From Apricaphanius iberus (Eukaryota; Chordata; Actinopteri; Cyprinodontiformes; Aphaniidae), in contig JAPXFQ010002758.1 of the NCBI GenBank assembly GCA_028564705.1, forward strand, positions 1,263,501 to 1,327,500: DNA of 64,000 nt, written 5' to 3'. The notes under the pieces were generated by a model. That model worked only from the letters and a program-made list of their open reading frames with translations, was not told the DNA's origin and did no database searches. A program made the position numbers and the translations under genes. Positions 36,966 through 49,188 of the stretch are shown in pieces. The first letter of the stretch is position 1; every line of letters starts with the position of its first letter.

Positions 36966-39900
36966 GTGAAGACTGCATATTATCTTCTAAAACATTAATC
37001 GGTTTTCAGTGAAAAACAACAAAGTAGAATTGTGCCATAATTCTACATTGGATTGAGACAGCTATGAAGTTTTAAATATGAAATATATACGTGTGTTTAT
37101 ACTGTGAAGGATTGGTAACCTGTCTGACAAACACTTTAAGATTGACTGAAAACATTCATATTTAGTGTAGATAATGGATTCCTGAAGCCGGAGCTTTCCC
37201 GTAAATATGCATCTGTATGCTTCAGTAAATAGTATTTTAAATCATCACAGATGTGATCTAGTACACAGTCATTAGTTTTATGTTCTGTGTTATAATCATT
37301 ATATCATGTTCCGTATGAGAGATGCTTTTGTGGAAAAAAGACATTACATATTGTATGTAAAGTCATGTCCAAAATGAATTTCCAACCTTTATGGGTAATG
37401 TTTGCACAATGTCTGAGCTCATTGCGTCAGTAGGGTTGTAACAGTGCAAAGAAGTCACAGTTCAATATGTACCTCAGCTTTACAGGTTATAATGGGGATG
37501 GATATGCAACAACTGCAAAAGAAACAATTCCAAATCTGGATTTTTTTTTTTTATAAATGTATTTTTCTCTCATTGCAAACACAAAATTAGACTTTCATGA
37601 AAAGACACATGAAAAGACACTGGAAAAGGACCTACCCTAGTTAGTCATGGGGTTCTGAGTTCAGAGGGTTCGTATCATAAGGCAGGATGTACTGGTGAAT
37701 TTGCTTAAAAATCATCTTAAGCAATAAATTATATTATGTGTGTTCGTATATTTAATTGTGTTTTAAAAAAAATCATTATACGACAGTGGAAAGTGTATTG
37801 GGCAATATATTAACTAGAAAGTAGAAATTATGTCTGATGTTGAGGAAAGAGAATTAATATGCAAATGGGTTGCCATAAATGTACTATCATATACTTCCAT
37901 TATGTTTTACTGCTGCTACCAAGTTACATAAAAGTCTTTGCACACTAGATTAAACTTCATCCATGTCATCATTATTAGTTTTACGTGCATTAGTTTGGTG
38001 TGGAGTGCTTTTGTAGCTTAATCTGCCCATTTTCTCCTTTGGATGACAGTGCTGACCGCCTGTGATTTAGATAGTCTTTCTCTAACTGGATGTTACTAAA
38101 ATTTGTATTTTTGAAAGTTCTCAGTTGTTTCTTCTATTTAGTTATTAATCTTCTAGGAGCAATGTTGCAAAAATTCAGGGTCAAGCATGGAAATACACGT
38201 AAAAGTCACCCGTCTGCACAAAATATTGAAATTTAAGCTCTGATGTGTAATTACATAAAAACATACATCATGCTTGGAATCAAAACAGTAAACTTAATTA
38301 TTTTTTTTGCAACTTTTTATTGTAATTTTGCTTTTTTAAAATATAAATACAAATATTAAAATAAGGATCCCAAATGTTTTGTATAGAATTAGTGTAAAGA
38401 TAAATTATTGTGGCAAAGTTGATTGATAAAATAAACCAGTTTTCTCCTCCACATTTAGTATCAATGTCATTATCACATCTATGAAAATGTTCTCATGCTC
38501 TCTGAACCATCAGTAACATTTTGAGGGTAATAAATTCTGACATTTTCATCTTTGAGTAATCCCGATGTCAACAAGTCAGTAAAGGCAAACTGATTAGAAA
38601 ACTTTCCACGTGTTGGCATAGTTAAGCTATGAAAAGTTTTTCGAACAGACCACTGGAAAAACCTCTAAACTGTGGCTAGCGCTTCTTCCACTGTAGGTAC
38701 TCCTAGCTTTGGATATGATGAGTCCATCAGACTCGTTCGTCTGTTACAATGTTCTTCTTACTTTGGTTATCTAATAATGTTCAGTTTCCAATTTTTAACT
38801 GCTGTTGTCAATCAAGATGTTTATGTCCCTTTTTAAATCAAATTTAAGCATTTGCCAATACAAAATTGTTCGTTTTGGCCTTTGAAAGCTTCCTTCGATG
38901 TTGCTTTTGCCTCGTCTCTTTCTCTTTGTTCATTCTTTTGACCCTAGCTGACACAACTTAAGTCTTTTGATTTTGAAATTTTGCTTCAACTTAAATCAAG
39001 CTCGTAACCAAATTACTAATGGTAAAAATAGTCCTTTAGTTACAGTAACAGAGATAATAGTCCCTCCCCATCTGTTGGTCTGTTTGCAGCTACAGCTATG
39101 AATCCTAATGAGGAAGCTGTTGATGAAAATCAGTTGTGAAGTGACTGTAAAAAGAACCTTAGATCCAACCAGGTCGCCCTTCCCCCAGGCCAGTGAAATA
39201 TTGAGGGGTAATAAGATAGAAAACCTGATGAGAGACATGACACACGACCATGATGGACGTGGATGACGGAAGGTGGGCCTTGACTGGTTTGAGATGTTAC
39301 ATCACCAGTTCTTGCATGAAAAGCACGCGACACTGCAGCTGCACACGTACCACACGCACACAAGCGAGACGTCTCAGCATGCCCAGGATTCAGTGAAAGT
39401 GACAGAGTTGAAAACAGAGGGACAGGAACAGAGTGAGGGCAAGAGCTGGGAGAGGAAGAAAAACCACTGAAAGCCGCAATAAGTTGAAAGAGTAAAAGAT
39501 TTAAAAGTCAAGAGAGGTCAGAAGTTTCTTTGCCTACTCATCCATCTTTTAAATGTGAGAGGACTTGTTTCAAGTGGTTTCAGGCAGCTGCGTTTTCGTG
39601 ACTGAAATTATGTCCCACAGAAGCTCTCCAGCCCATCCACCCTTCCACAGAGACGAGGTTTAAAGCCTCAAGCACAAGATAACGCCTTCATCTATGTTTA
39701 CTTCACACTTTTTCTGCTCTTCAAGTCCTCTACCTTTCTGCTCTTGTGGAAAGTATTACATCATCCTTGTCTGGATCTTGACTTTTGTTATGGCTCTGTC
39801 CCTTTTTTTTATCCACACATCATGAATTGCCATTGCTATAAAATCGGTTCCAAGTTTTGTTTTTTACAATGCATTTTTTTATGCTTTGAAATGTTGGGTT

Positions 39901-41431
39901 AGTGGAAGAAAACTCCTCACCCTGGAATCCAAATCAGCTTTCCAGGTGGAGAGCTCCGTCCCTAAAAATAAAGCCTGGGGGATGCATGATGTCAGCAGAG
40001 GCTCCAGCTAACTCCTGATCTTCATTGTTGATTCACGGACAGTAAGTAAAAAGCTATTTAAAACTGCCCTTGAGCTAGAGCATCTTTTGTCAGCATGGGC
40101 ACGCATAGATGCTATCAGCATCCAGAGCAAAAAGAGGGAATGTGCTTTTTTTTTGAGGAGGCAACAGCCACTAACACACGCGCACTCTGCCTCCACACAC
40201 ACACACACCAGTCCTTAAAAGCAGCCTGGCGTGTGAGCAAATGAAAGAGTGTTCCCAGATTTTCCCATCATTCCTCCCTATAATCCCCCCAGACCTCCTT
40301 CTGTGGGCTAAAGTTGCACGCTCACACTCCCTGGGGTGGGTGGGGGTGTCTCATCCACACACACACATACACACACACACAGGCTGCTGGTACACTTATC
40401 TTTCTTGAGATCTCCGGGTTTTGATAATCAGAGGAGATCTAACGGGACACGTACACACTCAAGCACTCCAACCCACCCACATGCAGACATATAGAGATAT
40501 TGTATGCATCAGCAGTTTGATACATATTAAAAAGGCTTTGACTTCATAAATCTGTCAAATCCTCACATCCTGGGGTTTTTTCTGCTAGAAAAGACTATAC
40601 TATAAAATCCCTGATGGCTCTGTGCTTCTAACACACACGTACACACACACACTATCTATTATCTCAACACGTTGTAAACCTCACAGTAACCATCCCAAAC
40701 ATATCCGAAATAACATTTTACACTCTTGTGTGGTTTTACAGTGATGGCTCCTCCTCACATCTCTTGTCTCCCCTTAATGAGGACTGAGGAACATTTGAGA
40801 GGGAGTCCGGCTTTGGTATCAAACTTGCAACTCTCTGGGAGCGTTCATGCAGAAACGTCTGGCTGCAGCTATTTTTGCACTTCTCTCTCCGTGTGTGCGT
40901 GCGCGCGGTCAGTAGGCTGATGTGATTAGCCAGAGCCAGTGGAGTGAATAATATTATGTCTGCCCTGACTAGGAAGAGATGGAATGTGGAGGTAGCGCTT
41001 TATTATGTTGCAAGTTATGTAGTGCTTTTTAAATATATATACATTCACTAGGAGGTGTGCACCCGTATACACACAAATACGTCACCACACACTTTTGTTT
41101 TTCAGCAAGTGGTTCCATTGTGGCACAAAGCAGTCCCAAACAATGACAGGATTTCCTTTTAACTTTATTATACTTTATCACATTACAACCAAACCTTTAA
41201 TGTCTTTCAATCATATTTTATGTAGAGAAAAAAAGCTGGATGGTGCGTCACGGTCTCAAGTCTTCCACAACCACTAACAGATTTCCATCCAGTATTACTG
41301 TATTACATGTAGTCAATTCCATCAGATATCCCATCAGCTATGATCAACTTCCATAACCCTTCTGAAGAAATTCATACCCACAGCATGATGCTGCCTCTGT
41401 CGTGTTCCCCTTTGGCTGCATTCAGGAAGTT

Positions 41432-41839
41432 CCATCCATCCATCCATCCATCCATCTTCCTCCGCTTATCCGGGGTCGGGTCGCGGGGGCAGTAGCCTAA
41501 GCAAGGAGACCCAGACTTGCCTCTCCCCGGCCACTTGGGCCAGCTCCTCGGGAGGAATCCCGAGGCGTTCCCAGGCCAGCTGGGAGACATAATCCCTCCA
41601 ACGGGTCCTGGGTCTTCCCCTGGGTCTCCTCCCGGTGGGACATGCCCGGAACACCTCACCAGGGAGGCGTCCAGGAGGCATCCTGACTAGATGCCCGAGC
41701 CACCTCAACTGGCTCCTCTCGATGTGGAGGAGCAGCGGCTCTACTCTGAGCTCCCTCCGGATGACCGAACTTCTCACCCTATCTCTAAGGGAGAGCCCAG
41801 CCACCCTACGGAGGAAACTCATTTCAGCCGCCTGTATCC
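41432..41839 (-). mobile_element. 5'-truncated RTE-type LINE (3' end)
   Basis: On the minus strand it encodes the C-terminal tail of a non-LTR retrotransposon polyprotein and ends in a (TGGA)n tail, seen on the + strand as tccatccatccatcc at 41431-41456. The same 14-bp word gcattcaggaagtt occurs at 41418-41431 and 41840-41853, so the insert is 408 bp with a perfect target-site duplication. RTE-clade elements of fish (Rex3 type) have this tail structure. The exact clade is inferred. Confidence 0.8.
41466..41839 (-). pseudogene. LINE ORF2 C-terminal fragment
   Basis: The open frame runs to a stop at 41466 and includes FLRRVAGLSLRDRVRSSVI, LRWLGHLVRMPPGRLPGE and GRRPRGRPRTRWRDYVSQLA. The WLGH and GRPRGRPRxRWxD motifs are typical of the C-terminus of RTE-like reverse transcriptase polyproteins. 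The apparent start Met lies at the very edge of the insert, and the catalytic domains are absent because of 5' truncation. Confidence 0.75.
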
Positions 41840-42708
41840 GCATTCAGGAAGTTGTGTAGTGATATTTTTCTACTGCACAAAGCACTCTGCAGATCTACCA
41901 AAAGGTTCAAGTTGTTATGAATGGGATGCAATTAATCAGCACACTTTTGAAATTTGTATTAGTCAAAAAAAAAAAGACATTGAAATATACATTGTATAAG
42001 ATGTTGTGTGTGCTATAAAATCTTTGAATATGTTGAAATTAGTTGTAATACAATAAAATTTGAAATGTTTAAGGAGTATGGATATTTTTGGAAGCCACTG
42101 GGTGAGTTCAATTCAGTGTTTACACATAGCTTTGCTAGGATAGAGGACTCGTACATATTTATTATAGTGATTGTTCTGTTCAGTTGTCTCAGATATTATT
42201 TGGCTGCTTGCTTGAAAAGTATCTTCCACCAAAACAAGCTGTCTAAACATTTCCTAAAAGCAGCCAGCTCCTCAGTTTGTCCTCTGAGATTCATTCTCCT
42301 TCACATCTTATCAGCCAGACCAGCTGCTGAGATGACACATTATATCAGTGCAGAAGATCAACAACTCAATAAGGTTTATTCTTCCTGGCTATCTCCCGCT
42401 CATGTGCCAGATTTCACTTTGTTCGCTCTTTCTACCTTTTCTCTATTATTTTTTTTTCGTATGCTCACCACTTTTTTATTATCAAAAGAGGTCCTGATTA
42501 ATACTTTTCCTCTAAAAATGATCTAAGTCATTTAGGATTAATCAGATGGTTGCTTCACTAAGTTATTAAAATCAATACTATTTATGCATTAACACTTTGG
42601 ATATTCAAAGTGCAGTAAAGTAGTACACTATACTTCCTCAGTATTGCATGCTCTATGATGTACATTGATGTACTGTACATGCTATTTAGTATTTGTTTTT
42701 CTTGGCAG

Positions 42709-42788
42709 GGACAGCTATTTTGCCCTTGCAGGAGATTTCAACAAAATTTACGATAATTTAAGACAACTGTCTAAGCACAATATGCAGA
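42709..42788 (+). other. weak alternative exon candidate
   Basis: A cttggcag acceptor and an a|gtgagt donor bracket 80 nt. In the phase left by exon 34413-34616 it reads DSYFALAGDFNKIYDNLRQL then SKHNMQ, and without splicing it reaches a stop 20 codons later. It ends in phase 1, which matches only the candidate at 43071-43168. The AGDFN word also recalls LINE endonucleases. Support is weak. Confidence 0.2.
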
Positions 42789-43070
42789 GTGAGTCACATG
42801 ACAGCCCGGAGGCTTCAACAGCCAGAACAGTCTCTCTTTCACAATGAATAGTATAAAAAATAAAAATCACTTGCATTTTGGGGAACTTTCAGATTGGTCA
42901 AATTATTAAAAGAATGTGGTAAACCAACACTAACCAACGACTTTGTTATTTTTAATAGTTCACTTACTTTTTAGAACAAACAGCCAATATATCACATGCC
43001 AGCATCATCACTTAAGCAAAATTTTATGCTTGTAATAATATTGATCATGTCCATAATTTTATGAACACAG

Positions 43071-43168
43071 TGCGCCCATCCTCTGATGCCTACTTCTTGT
43101 GCAACCTTTTGAAAGCACTTATTCAGCCACATGTCTCAGTGGTGAGGCAGCCAACAAAGTCACAGAAG
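43071..43168 (+). other. weak alternative exon candidate
   Basis: The 98 nt are bracketed by gaacacag and cagaag|gtacat. They are open in the phase supplied by either 36898-36965 or 42709-42788 and read RPSSDAYFLCNLLKALIQPH then VSVVRQPTKSQK. The segment ends in phase 0, which would fit exon 49609 if exon 43880-43955 were skipped. It is not coiled-coil-like, and the acceptor lacks a pyrimidine tract. Confidence 0.15.
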
Positions 43169-43879
43169 GTACATCAACAGATTTGCCTTTGTTTTGTCCG
43201 GGACTTTGATACTGGTAATTAAGGTATTCCTTAAAAATGCCTTCAAGTAACTTAAAATCAGACCGATATACCCTCATTTACAGTTAGGGTCAAAGCACCA
43301 ACTATTCAGTATAAAGTAATGATGAGGTTTGATATTGCATAGAGTTAGTTTCAAATAAGTTGACCAGGACATTCACACACTGAAAGCTGCAGATGAGGGA
43401 GGCTGTCCTTTCTTTTCCCCATGACTGTTTGCTTGTATATTAGACTGCCAGCTCACTGTTGTCTTTCCATAATCTGTTTTTTTTTCAGCCTGTTTTTCGA
43501 TCACTCTTTTTAGACCTACAGGTGAAAAAGTCTGTGAAAAAAAGTAACAAGCAGCGTAAAAAGCATTCAGTTGCAGTGAATGTTCTATTTTCTCTTTTGC
43601 CCCATAAAGCAGACTTCCATCTATCTATAGAAACAGATGGCTGTTTACTTCTGCAATAAGTAGGGCTATGAGCCATATATCCTTGGGGCATTTGCTTTTT
43701 AAACATAGATTGAGATGTTATAGTCAACATTATATTCCCCTAACAGTTTGCTCAGTGTAGACATTTTATCTAGATAGATAGGGAAATATGTAAGTTCTTC
43801 AGACAATAAATAATTCCTGTTTTACACAAACTGCAATTTATTTAAATGATGTAACACTGCAATATGTGTGTATTTGCAG

Positions 43880-43955
43880 AGATGCTTTGATTGGATCTCA
43901 TGATAGAGCCATGACCAGCATGAAGCATGACCACAGAAAAGAACTTGCCTCAAAG
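43880..43955 (+). CDS. coiled-coil gene, exon (DALIGSHDRAMTSMKHD)
   Basis: The acceptor is gtgtgtatttgcag and the donor is tcaaag|gtgagg. The 76-nt exon is phase 2 to phase 0 and encodes DALIGSHDRAMTSMKHDHRK then ELASK. Joined directly to 34413-34616 the split codon AG|A restores Arg and gives an uninterrupted helix, and it joins the next exon in phase 0 as ELASK-LASALEEQ. It is short, so the call leans on this two-sided continuity. Confidence 0.78.
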
Positions 43956-45729
43956 GTGAGGGTCATAAACATTTTTAGAACAAGAGGTAAGCTTGGTGTG
44001 AATAAAAAAAGTCAATAAAATCCCAGTCTGCTCTCATATCACTTTTATTTGTCCATATATTCTGATGCTAAATTATGTACAGTGATAAACTGGCTGGATT
44101 ATTTGGGGAAAACTAATCATAGAGTACAAATAAAGAGTGCAGCAGATGCTCTGTCAGAAAATACAGAAGATTAAGAACCTTGGAAAGCTGGAAACGGGTA
44201 ATTGATTAAAGGTTGTCTCCTGTGATCTTATTTTGAAGATATAATGTCTATGATGCAATGTTCTAACGCATGACGAACTGTAACGAACCAGAGCTGAAAG
44301 CTGTGACTGGGGTGTATCAGTTTACACTGATGTAAACAGACGTTTAGGACCTCATCCAAGTCATTGTCCCAGTTAAGAAAAGCTTAAATAGGAAGAATCC
44401 CAAGACAAAATGTGGATGAGATTATGGCGCTCCAAGAGCAGCAGTCTGTTGAATGTACACAGATATGAGCACATACTCACACACTGACAATTAGGCCACA
44501 GTCTTGTACTGTCAGGCAGCAAGAGGCTCTTAAGCTTTAGCGTACATCACTGAGCAGAGGCTGTTTTACGAGAAAAGAAAAAGTCTGCTGTGCAAAGATC
44601 TTAAGTCATCACTCATTGGTTTATGTTTGAAAGAAGGAAAAATGACATTTTTTTCATGTTTCAAAGATTAGCCGTTTTTCATTTTTAATTTTTCATTTGA
44701 CTTTGCCTGCTTTTCGATCATTTTAAATTGGGTTTCCTACAAGGGAGATTTTTGTTTTATTAAGACATGTTTCTCAGAGATATGAATTATTAAGGCATAA
44801 AAAGTTCTGCTTTTAGGGCATGAACCAGTGTTTTATGTATGCCTAACAGAACGCCTGATTATGTCTAAGCAGTGTCTTACCAGGTGTTCTCATTCTTTTC
44901 TTTGAATCAATGAAAAATACCAAAAGCCGCGCAATTTAACACCTTAAAAAATTATAATAAGTTGATTTCCTAAGAGCTCGTTGTTTTAACTTTTACATAG
45001 CATAGATGATCAACTAAAGTAGGGTGCATTTTCCTTCTGTCATTTGCCAGTCTTGGTCACCTGTGTTTTATAAAGTTCAGATTTACATTAACCAGCGGAT
45101 TTCAGAACATTTAATGCATCCATCTGCTGTCCAGCTTTATGGAGGTGCTGATTTCACTTTGTAGCGGGACTTGGCACCAGCCCACACTGCCAAAAGTAGA
45201 AATGCTTGTTTAAATGACTATATTATCACTGAGCTTGATTGGCCAGCAAGTTGGCTTGCCCTAACTGTTTTAAAGAATCTTTGATTTTTTTATCAAAAGG
45301 AAGAAGAAAGACACTATCCCAAGCTGCTATCAACCCAACAGGGGTTTAAAAGTCTCATTAACTAATTTTTTAATTACCTTCCTATTGTCTCTAGCCCAGT
45401 TGTATGCCTTGTGAGCTGTTTTATTTGGAAAAAAATGTGGCAGTCCTGTTTCAGGAGGTTGCAGTTGTTAGAGGAGTGGGTAACGTGAAACATCAGGATC
45501 TAACTCAGTGTTATTCATGATATACAAGTTTCTTGTCTCTGAATGTCTAACAGCAATGTGGCGTTTTTGCTGCCTTTGATCAAATAATTAACTTAACTTA
45601 CAATGCTGGCCGCTCCCTCAGCTCCTCTCTCAGGTAAAAAAAATGCAACACTGATTTCCAGAAATAAACTAAGCCCAACCTTGTTCTGCCATGCTGTGGA
45701 GTTGCTGCAGTGGCACAGGATTCTCACCT

Positions 45730-46197
45730 CTATTCCACACCATGTTGATAGAGTACTTCATGCAAAAGGAAGTACTCTATGTGGCCTTTCAGCATATTGT
45801 CTCTCTTACCAACAACAGCCGGACTGGGGGTTGATCTGCACCTCTTGCACCAAAACATCTCGTCTTTTGGAACAAAGAGCAAGTCAGCTTCCTCTACTGT
45901 TGGACATGGGCTGGACAAGTGTAGTTTATACTTGCATATAATTGATAGAGCAGATGAATGTCCTTTCAGGCACCTGGAAATTGTTCCCAAGAGTGAATCA
46001 AACTTCTTGTCACACAAGGAAGCTGGTGTGCCTTCAATGAACTCAAATGTTGTGAACTGATCAATAAAAAGCTTACCAAGCCATTCCATCATTACGAAAT
46101 TGTTTAATGAGTGAGAAGAAAATAATAAAAAAAAAAAAGTTATATTATTATTCTGGCATTTGCAAACAGATACAATTTTGGTAATCCTAACAGACAT
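45730..46197 (-). other. antisense ORF of unknown origin
   Basis: The 155-codon frame reads, after a Phe/Leu-rich start, MMEWLGKLFIDQFTTFEF, ADLLFVPKDEMFWCKRCR and GKRDNMLKGHIEYFLLHEV before the stop. The middle looks like ordinary protein, with Cys, Trp and mixed composition rather than low-complexity translation. The 3' end contains a 12-bp perfect inverted repeat (45748-45759 and 45769-45780). It may be a decayed transposable-element or host exon fragment on the minus strand. I do not recognise the family. Confidence 0.25.
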
Positions 46198-47239
46198 ACA
46201 GCAGAAAAAGTTTAGTCTGATTTAATATATTGTGAGCAAAAATGTTTAAGTGTATTTTCATACATCTGGTTTCAGCTGTAAGTAGTTGTGCGTGGAGAGA
46301 TTTTTACTGAGGTGGCTGGAAAGGAAAATAGAAGCATAAAAAGCCATGGGGGTGGTGCATAAGTGTAGACTAAATAATATACATGAAGCTTTTGAGTCAG
46401 CAGTAAACTGATATAAATCATTCTGCTGCGTAACACATTTTCTACATTTAGACCAAGCTACACTTGTTTGACTTGCAGAAAACTTTCCCATCTTGATGGT
46501 TAAATGTCAAAGACAAACACACCAACACATATGTATGAAGACCAACGCCGACACAAAACATCTTGAAAACATCTCCCACACTTGATAGACATTCAAGCAG
46601 GTTATTTCTCATCATGGGCTTCCTGACTCCATACAGGCTTAGAACCCTTGAGGAAGGAAGTGGCCACTCTGCTGCTCTTTTCAAATACAAACTGCAGCTG
46701 TGTACATACACGCACAGGGTTTACGCACACAAACCATCCATGCTCCTCACACGTAGGTTTGAACCAGCGAAGAGGAAGTGGTGTTTTCTCATTTCATCCG
46801 ACACACGCAATCTTAGTCTCTCATACAGCCTCTCAAACCCAAACCGTAGCACGCATGCACGCACTGGGTCAAATATACTCATTTTCACACGCCATTCTGT
46901 TTTTTTTCCTCTGACACCCACATCCACGTTTTTTTTTTTCACACTTGCAGGCATAAGAGCATGCAATCACACACACGCACACACAGATTAACACAATCAC
47001 ATTGGTGTTAGCCTGTGGCACTGACATGGAGTTTCTCTGATCTCCTATGTTGGTGGGGGAAAACAAGGTGGCCTTGGCTGACCTCAAGTAAAAATATACC
47101 ACATGAAGCTTTGCTGTCTGGAGACAAAATTGGTGTCTCATGTAGCAAAAAGTAAATTTTCATTTGGAGGAGTCCAACGAGGAGACCTTACATTCTGAGG
47201 ACTTTTATTGTTAGTGAGTTAACACATTTTCATCATTAT

Positions 47240-47505
47240 TCACTATATCTATAATCGTAATCGATTTGATTACGATTATCAAGATTTAAAATCGATTATA
47301 AAACTGTATTGACAGTTTCAGAACTAAGTCTTAAAACGGCTGTCTGGATTTTTAATTCCAATTTCAGCTTTGAAACTGAGCAAATTTTGGTAAACTATTA
47401 AACAAATTTTTGAACTCATGAATTGATTTGATTCTTAGAATTTGTATAAATATCGATTCAGAATCAATTTTTCTATTTTTTTTTTTCAACACAGCCCTAC
47501 AAGTC
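47240..47505. mobile_element. hAT-like element fragment
   Basis: The words aatcgatttgattacgatt, aaatcgattataaaac and aatatcgattcagaatcaat recur, and the segment ends in caacacagccctac, resembling the reverse of an AGGGCTG hAT end. No left end or target duplication is apparent, so the boundaries are approximate. Confidence 0.35.
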
Positions 47506-47708
47506 AAACATGGTCAAATCCATACCTCTACTTTGTTTCACTGTAGTTTACTTGCTAGTGACAATTTCAAATATCTTACTCATCTTTCAATACGTATTTT
47601 TTTAATTAAATTTTTTTCATTTCCCATCAAACCTTACAATGTTTGCATACAGTGTACAGATATCAACACTGCAACTTCAAAATTCTGTTTTATGTTGTGT
47701 TAATACAC

Positions 47709-47746
47709 AGGAGAAGCCAAACCCCCGGGGGGGTTTGGCTTCTCCT
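47709..47746. repeat. 18-bp perfect inverted repeat (hairpin)
   Basis: The arm at 47709-47726 (aggagaagccaaaccccc) is followed by two G and then its exact reverse complement at 47729-47746. The loop is only 2 nt, with a GC-rich top. It may be the end of an unrecognised element, since a distinct mid-repetitive-looking block follows to about 48130 (ending gctgcgggttccctgaca). Confidence 0.9.
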
Positions 47747-48962
47747 TCCTGGTTAGTAAACGGCGTGGGTAAATGCTAGGGAGCCTGAAGTGCTTCTTTC
47801 CTGGGCTGTTTTTGGAGTTTATTGCATTGTTCTGTGCTAGTTTATTTGGTGGCCGTTTTGTTTTTTCCTTTGTGTGCCATACGGTTTAGTTAAACCAGAA
47901 TTTAAGTTCCCAAAATGTTTCAGCTAATAAAGTCAGTTTGTCTTATGTTAGCATAAGGTTGTTGTTACTTATGATTTTTTTGAGTCTGCTTTATTGACGG
48001 GACCTCTTGTGTTGGCCTGCCCGCTCAAGTTGTGAATTTATTCATTTCATATTTTTGGGTAAATTAAAAGCCACTTTTTTTTTTATTTAAACACCAGTGT
48101 CCTCTATGCTTTGCTGCGGGTTCCCTGACAGACTCCTTCCAAACTGTTGACATTTATCAAAAGTCAACAGCTAGGTGGTTGACCTTTTGACACATTTGAG
48201 CATTCCAACACGTGAATGATCCCAAACACACATCCAAAATAGGTTTTTAAATGAATAAACCAGACTGATGCTAACCTTTTGTATGTCCTGGTCTCATCCT
48301 CAGCTAACATTCATAAATTATCCTTAAAAGTGGGGTCCATGCTACCGATTTAAATAACCAGGAGGGTGAAAGTATTTACCCTATTAGAATTTTTACACTT
48401 TTTTTGCTCTTAAAAAATCAATCATAATCAACAAAATTGGTCACTTTTGTAAGAAAGTTATTTGCTCTGATGGATAAATGGAGCACTTTGGCCATCAGAC
48501 AAGAAGCTATGTTTGATGGACACCAAATACTGCACATACCTATAAACATACCATCTCTAGTGTGAAGAAATGGTGATGGAAGTATATATAATATATCGGG
48601 ATGCTTCTTGGCAGCAGCTCCTAAGGTGGAAGGTAAAAGAAATACAGAAATATACAGTATAGGGATATCCTGGAAGAAAATGTGTTTCTATCTGCAAGAA
48701 AACTATGGCTTCAAAGCACATTTATTTTCCCTCAAGACTGTTTTGCAAGGAAGAATTAAGTTAACTTGGTGTGTCCAGATGTGGAAGCCTGATTGCAATG
48801 TCTATTTATTTATGTTTTTTTTTTCATATTTTTATTGGATTTGGGTTTTTTCGTCAAGTTTCCAATCAGCATTGTCCCATGTCCTTCTCCATAGCTACCA
48901 AAACTTGTGGTCAAAATACAACATGCTAAGGACTATTGATTAAAATATTAGTTTATATATTT

Positions 48963-49188
48963 CAGGGGTCTGCAGCTTCAGTCCCCGAGGTCCGGTGTCC
49001 TTGAACTTTTAGAAGTGTCCTAAGTCCAACACACCTGAATCAAATTGCTTATTCACCTCCTCAGTATGCTGCCAAGTTCTCCAGAGTCCTGCTAATCACT
49101 TGATTATTTGACTCAGGTGTGTTGAAGCAGAGATACACCTAAAAGCTGCAGGACACCGGACCTCGAGGACTGGAGTTGCGGACCCCTG
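48963..49188. mobile_element. hAT MITE with perfect 8-bp target duplication
   Basis: The left end caggggtctgcagcttcagt and the right end, reverse-complemented (caggggtccgcaactccagt), are terminal inverted repeats. The 226-bp element is flanked by identical atatattt at 48955-48962 and 49189-49196. An 8-bp duplication and a CAGGGGTC start are hallmarks of hAT (Charlie-like) elements. It is non-coding. Confidence 0.85.

Larger units (their letters stand above)
34617..43879 (+). other. intron, 9.3 kb, with candidate alternative exons
   Basis: Joining 34616 to 43880 keeps the frame and reads LIKER-DALIGSH. Three other open segments with splice-like ends lie inside at 36898-36965, 42709-42788 and 43071-43168. 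A hAT-MITE remnant may lie at 35226-35368, an RTE LINE tail at 41432-41839 and CA repeats near 40189-40210 and 40350-40380. A 172-codon ORF at 42008-42526 is low in complexity and has no recognisable domain. Confidence 0.6.

Noticed and set aside
41635..41999. Plus-strand ORFs of 74 and 102 codons
   Set aside because: They are the antisense of the LINE fragment, whose minus-strand frame carries recognisable motifs.
43489..43521. 33-nt segment between a strong pyrimidine tract and cag|gtgaaa
   Set aside because: It is phase 0 to 0 and open (PVFRSLFLDLQ), but not coiled-coil, and it has no partner with the right phase in the main path.
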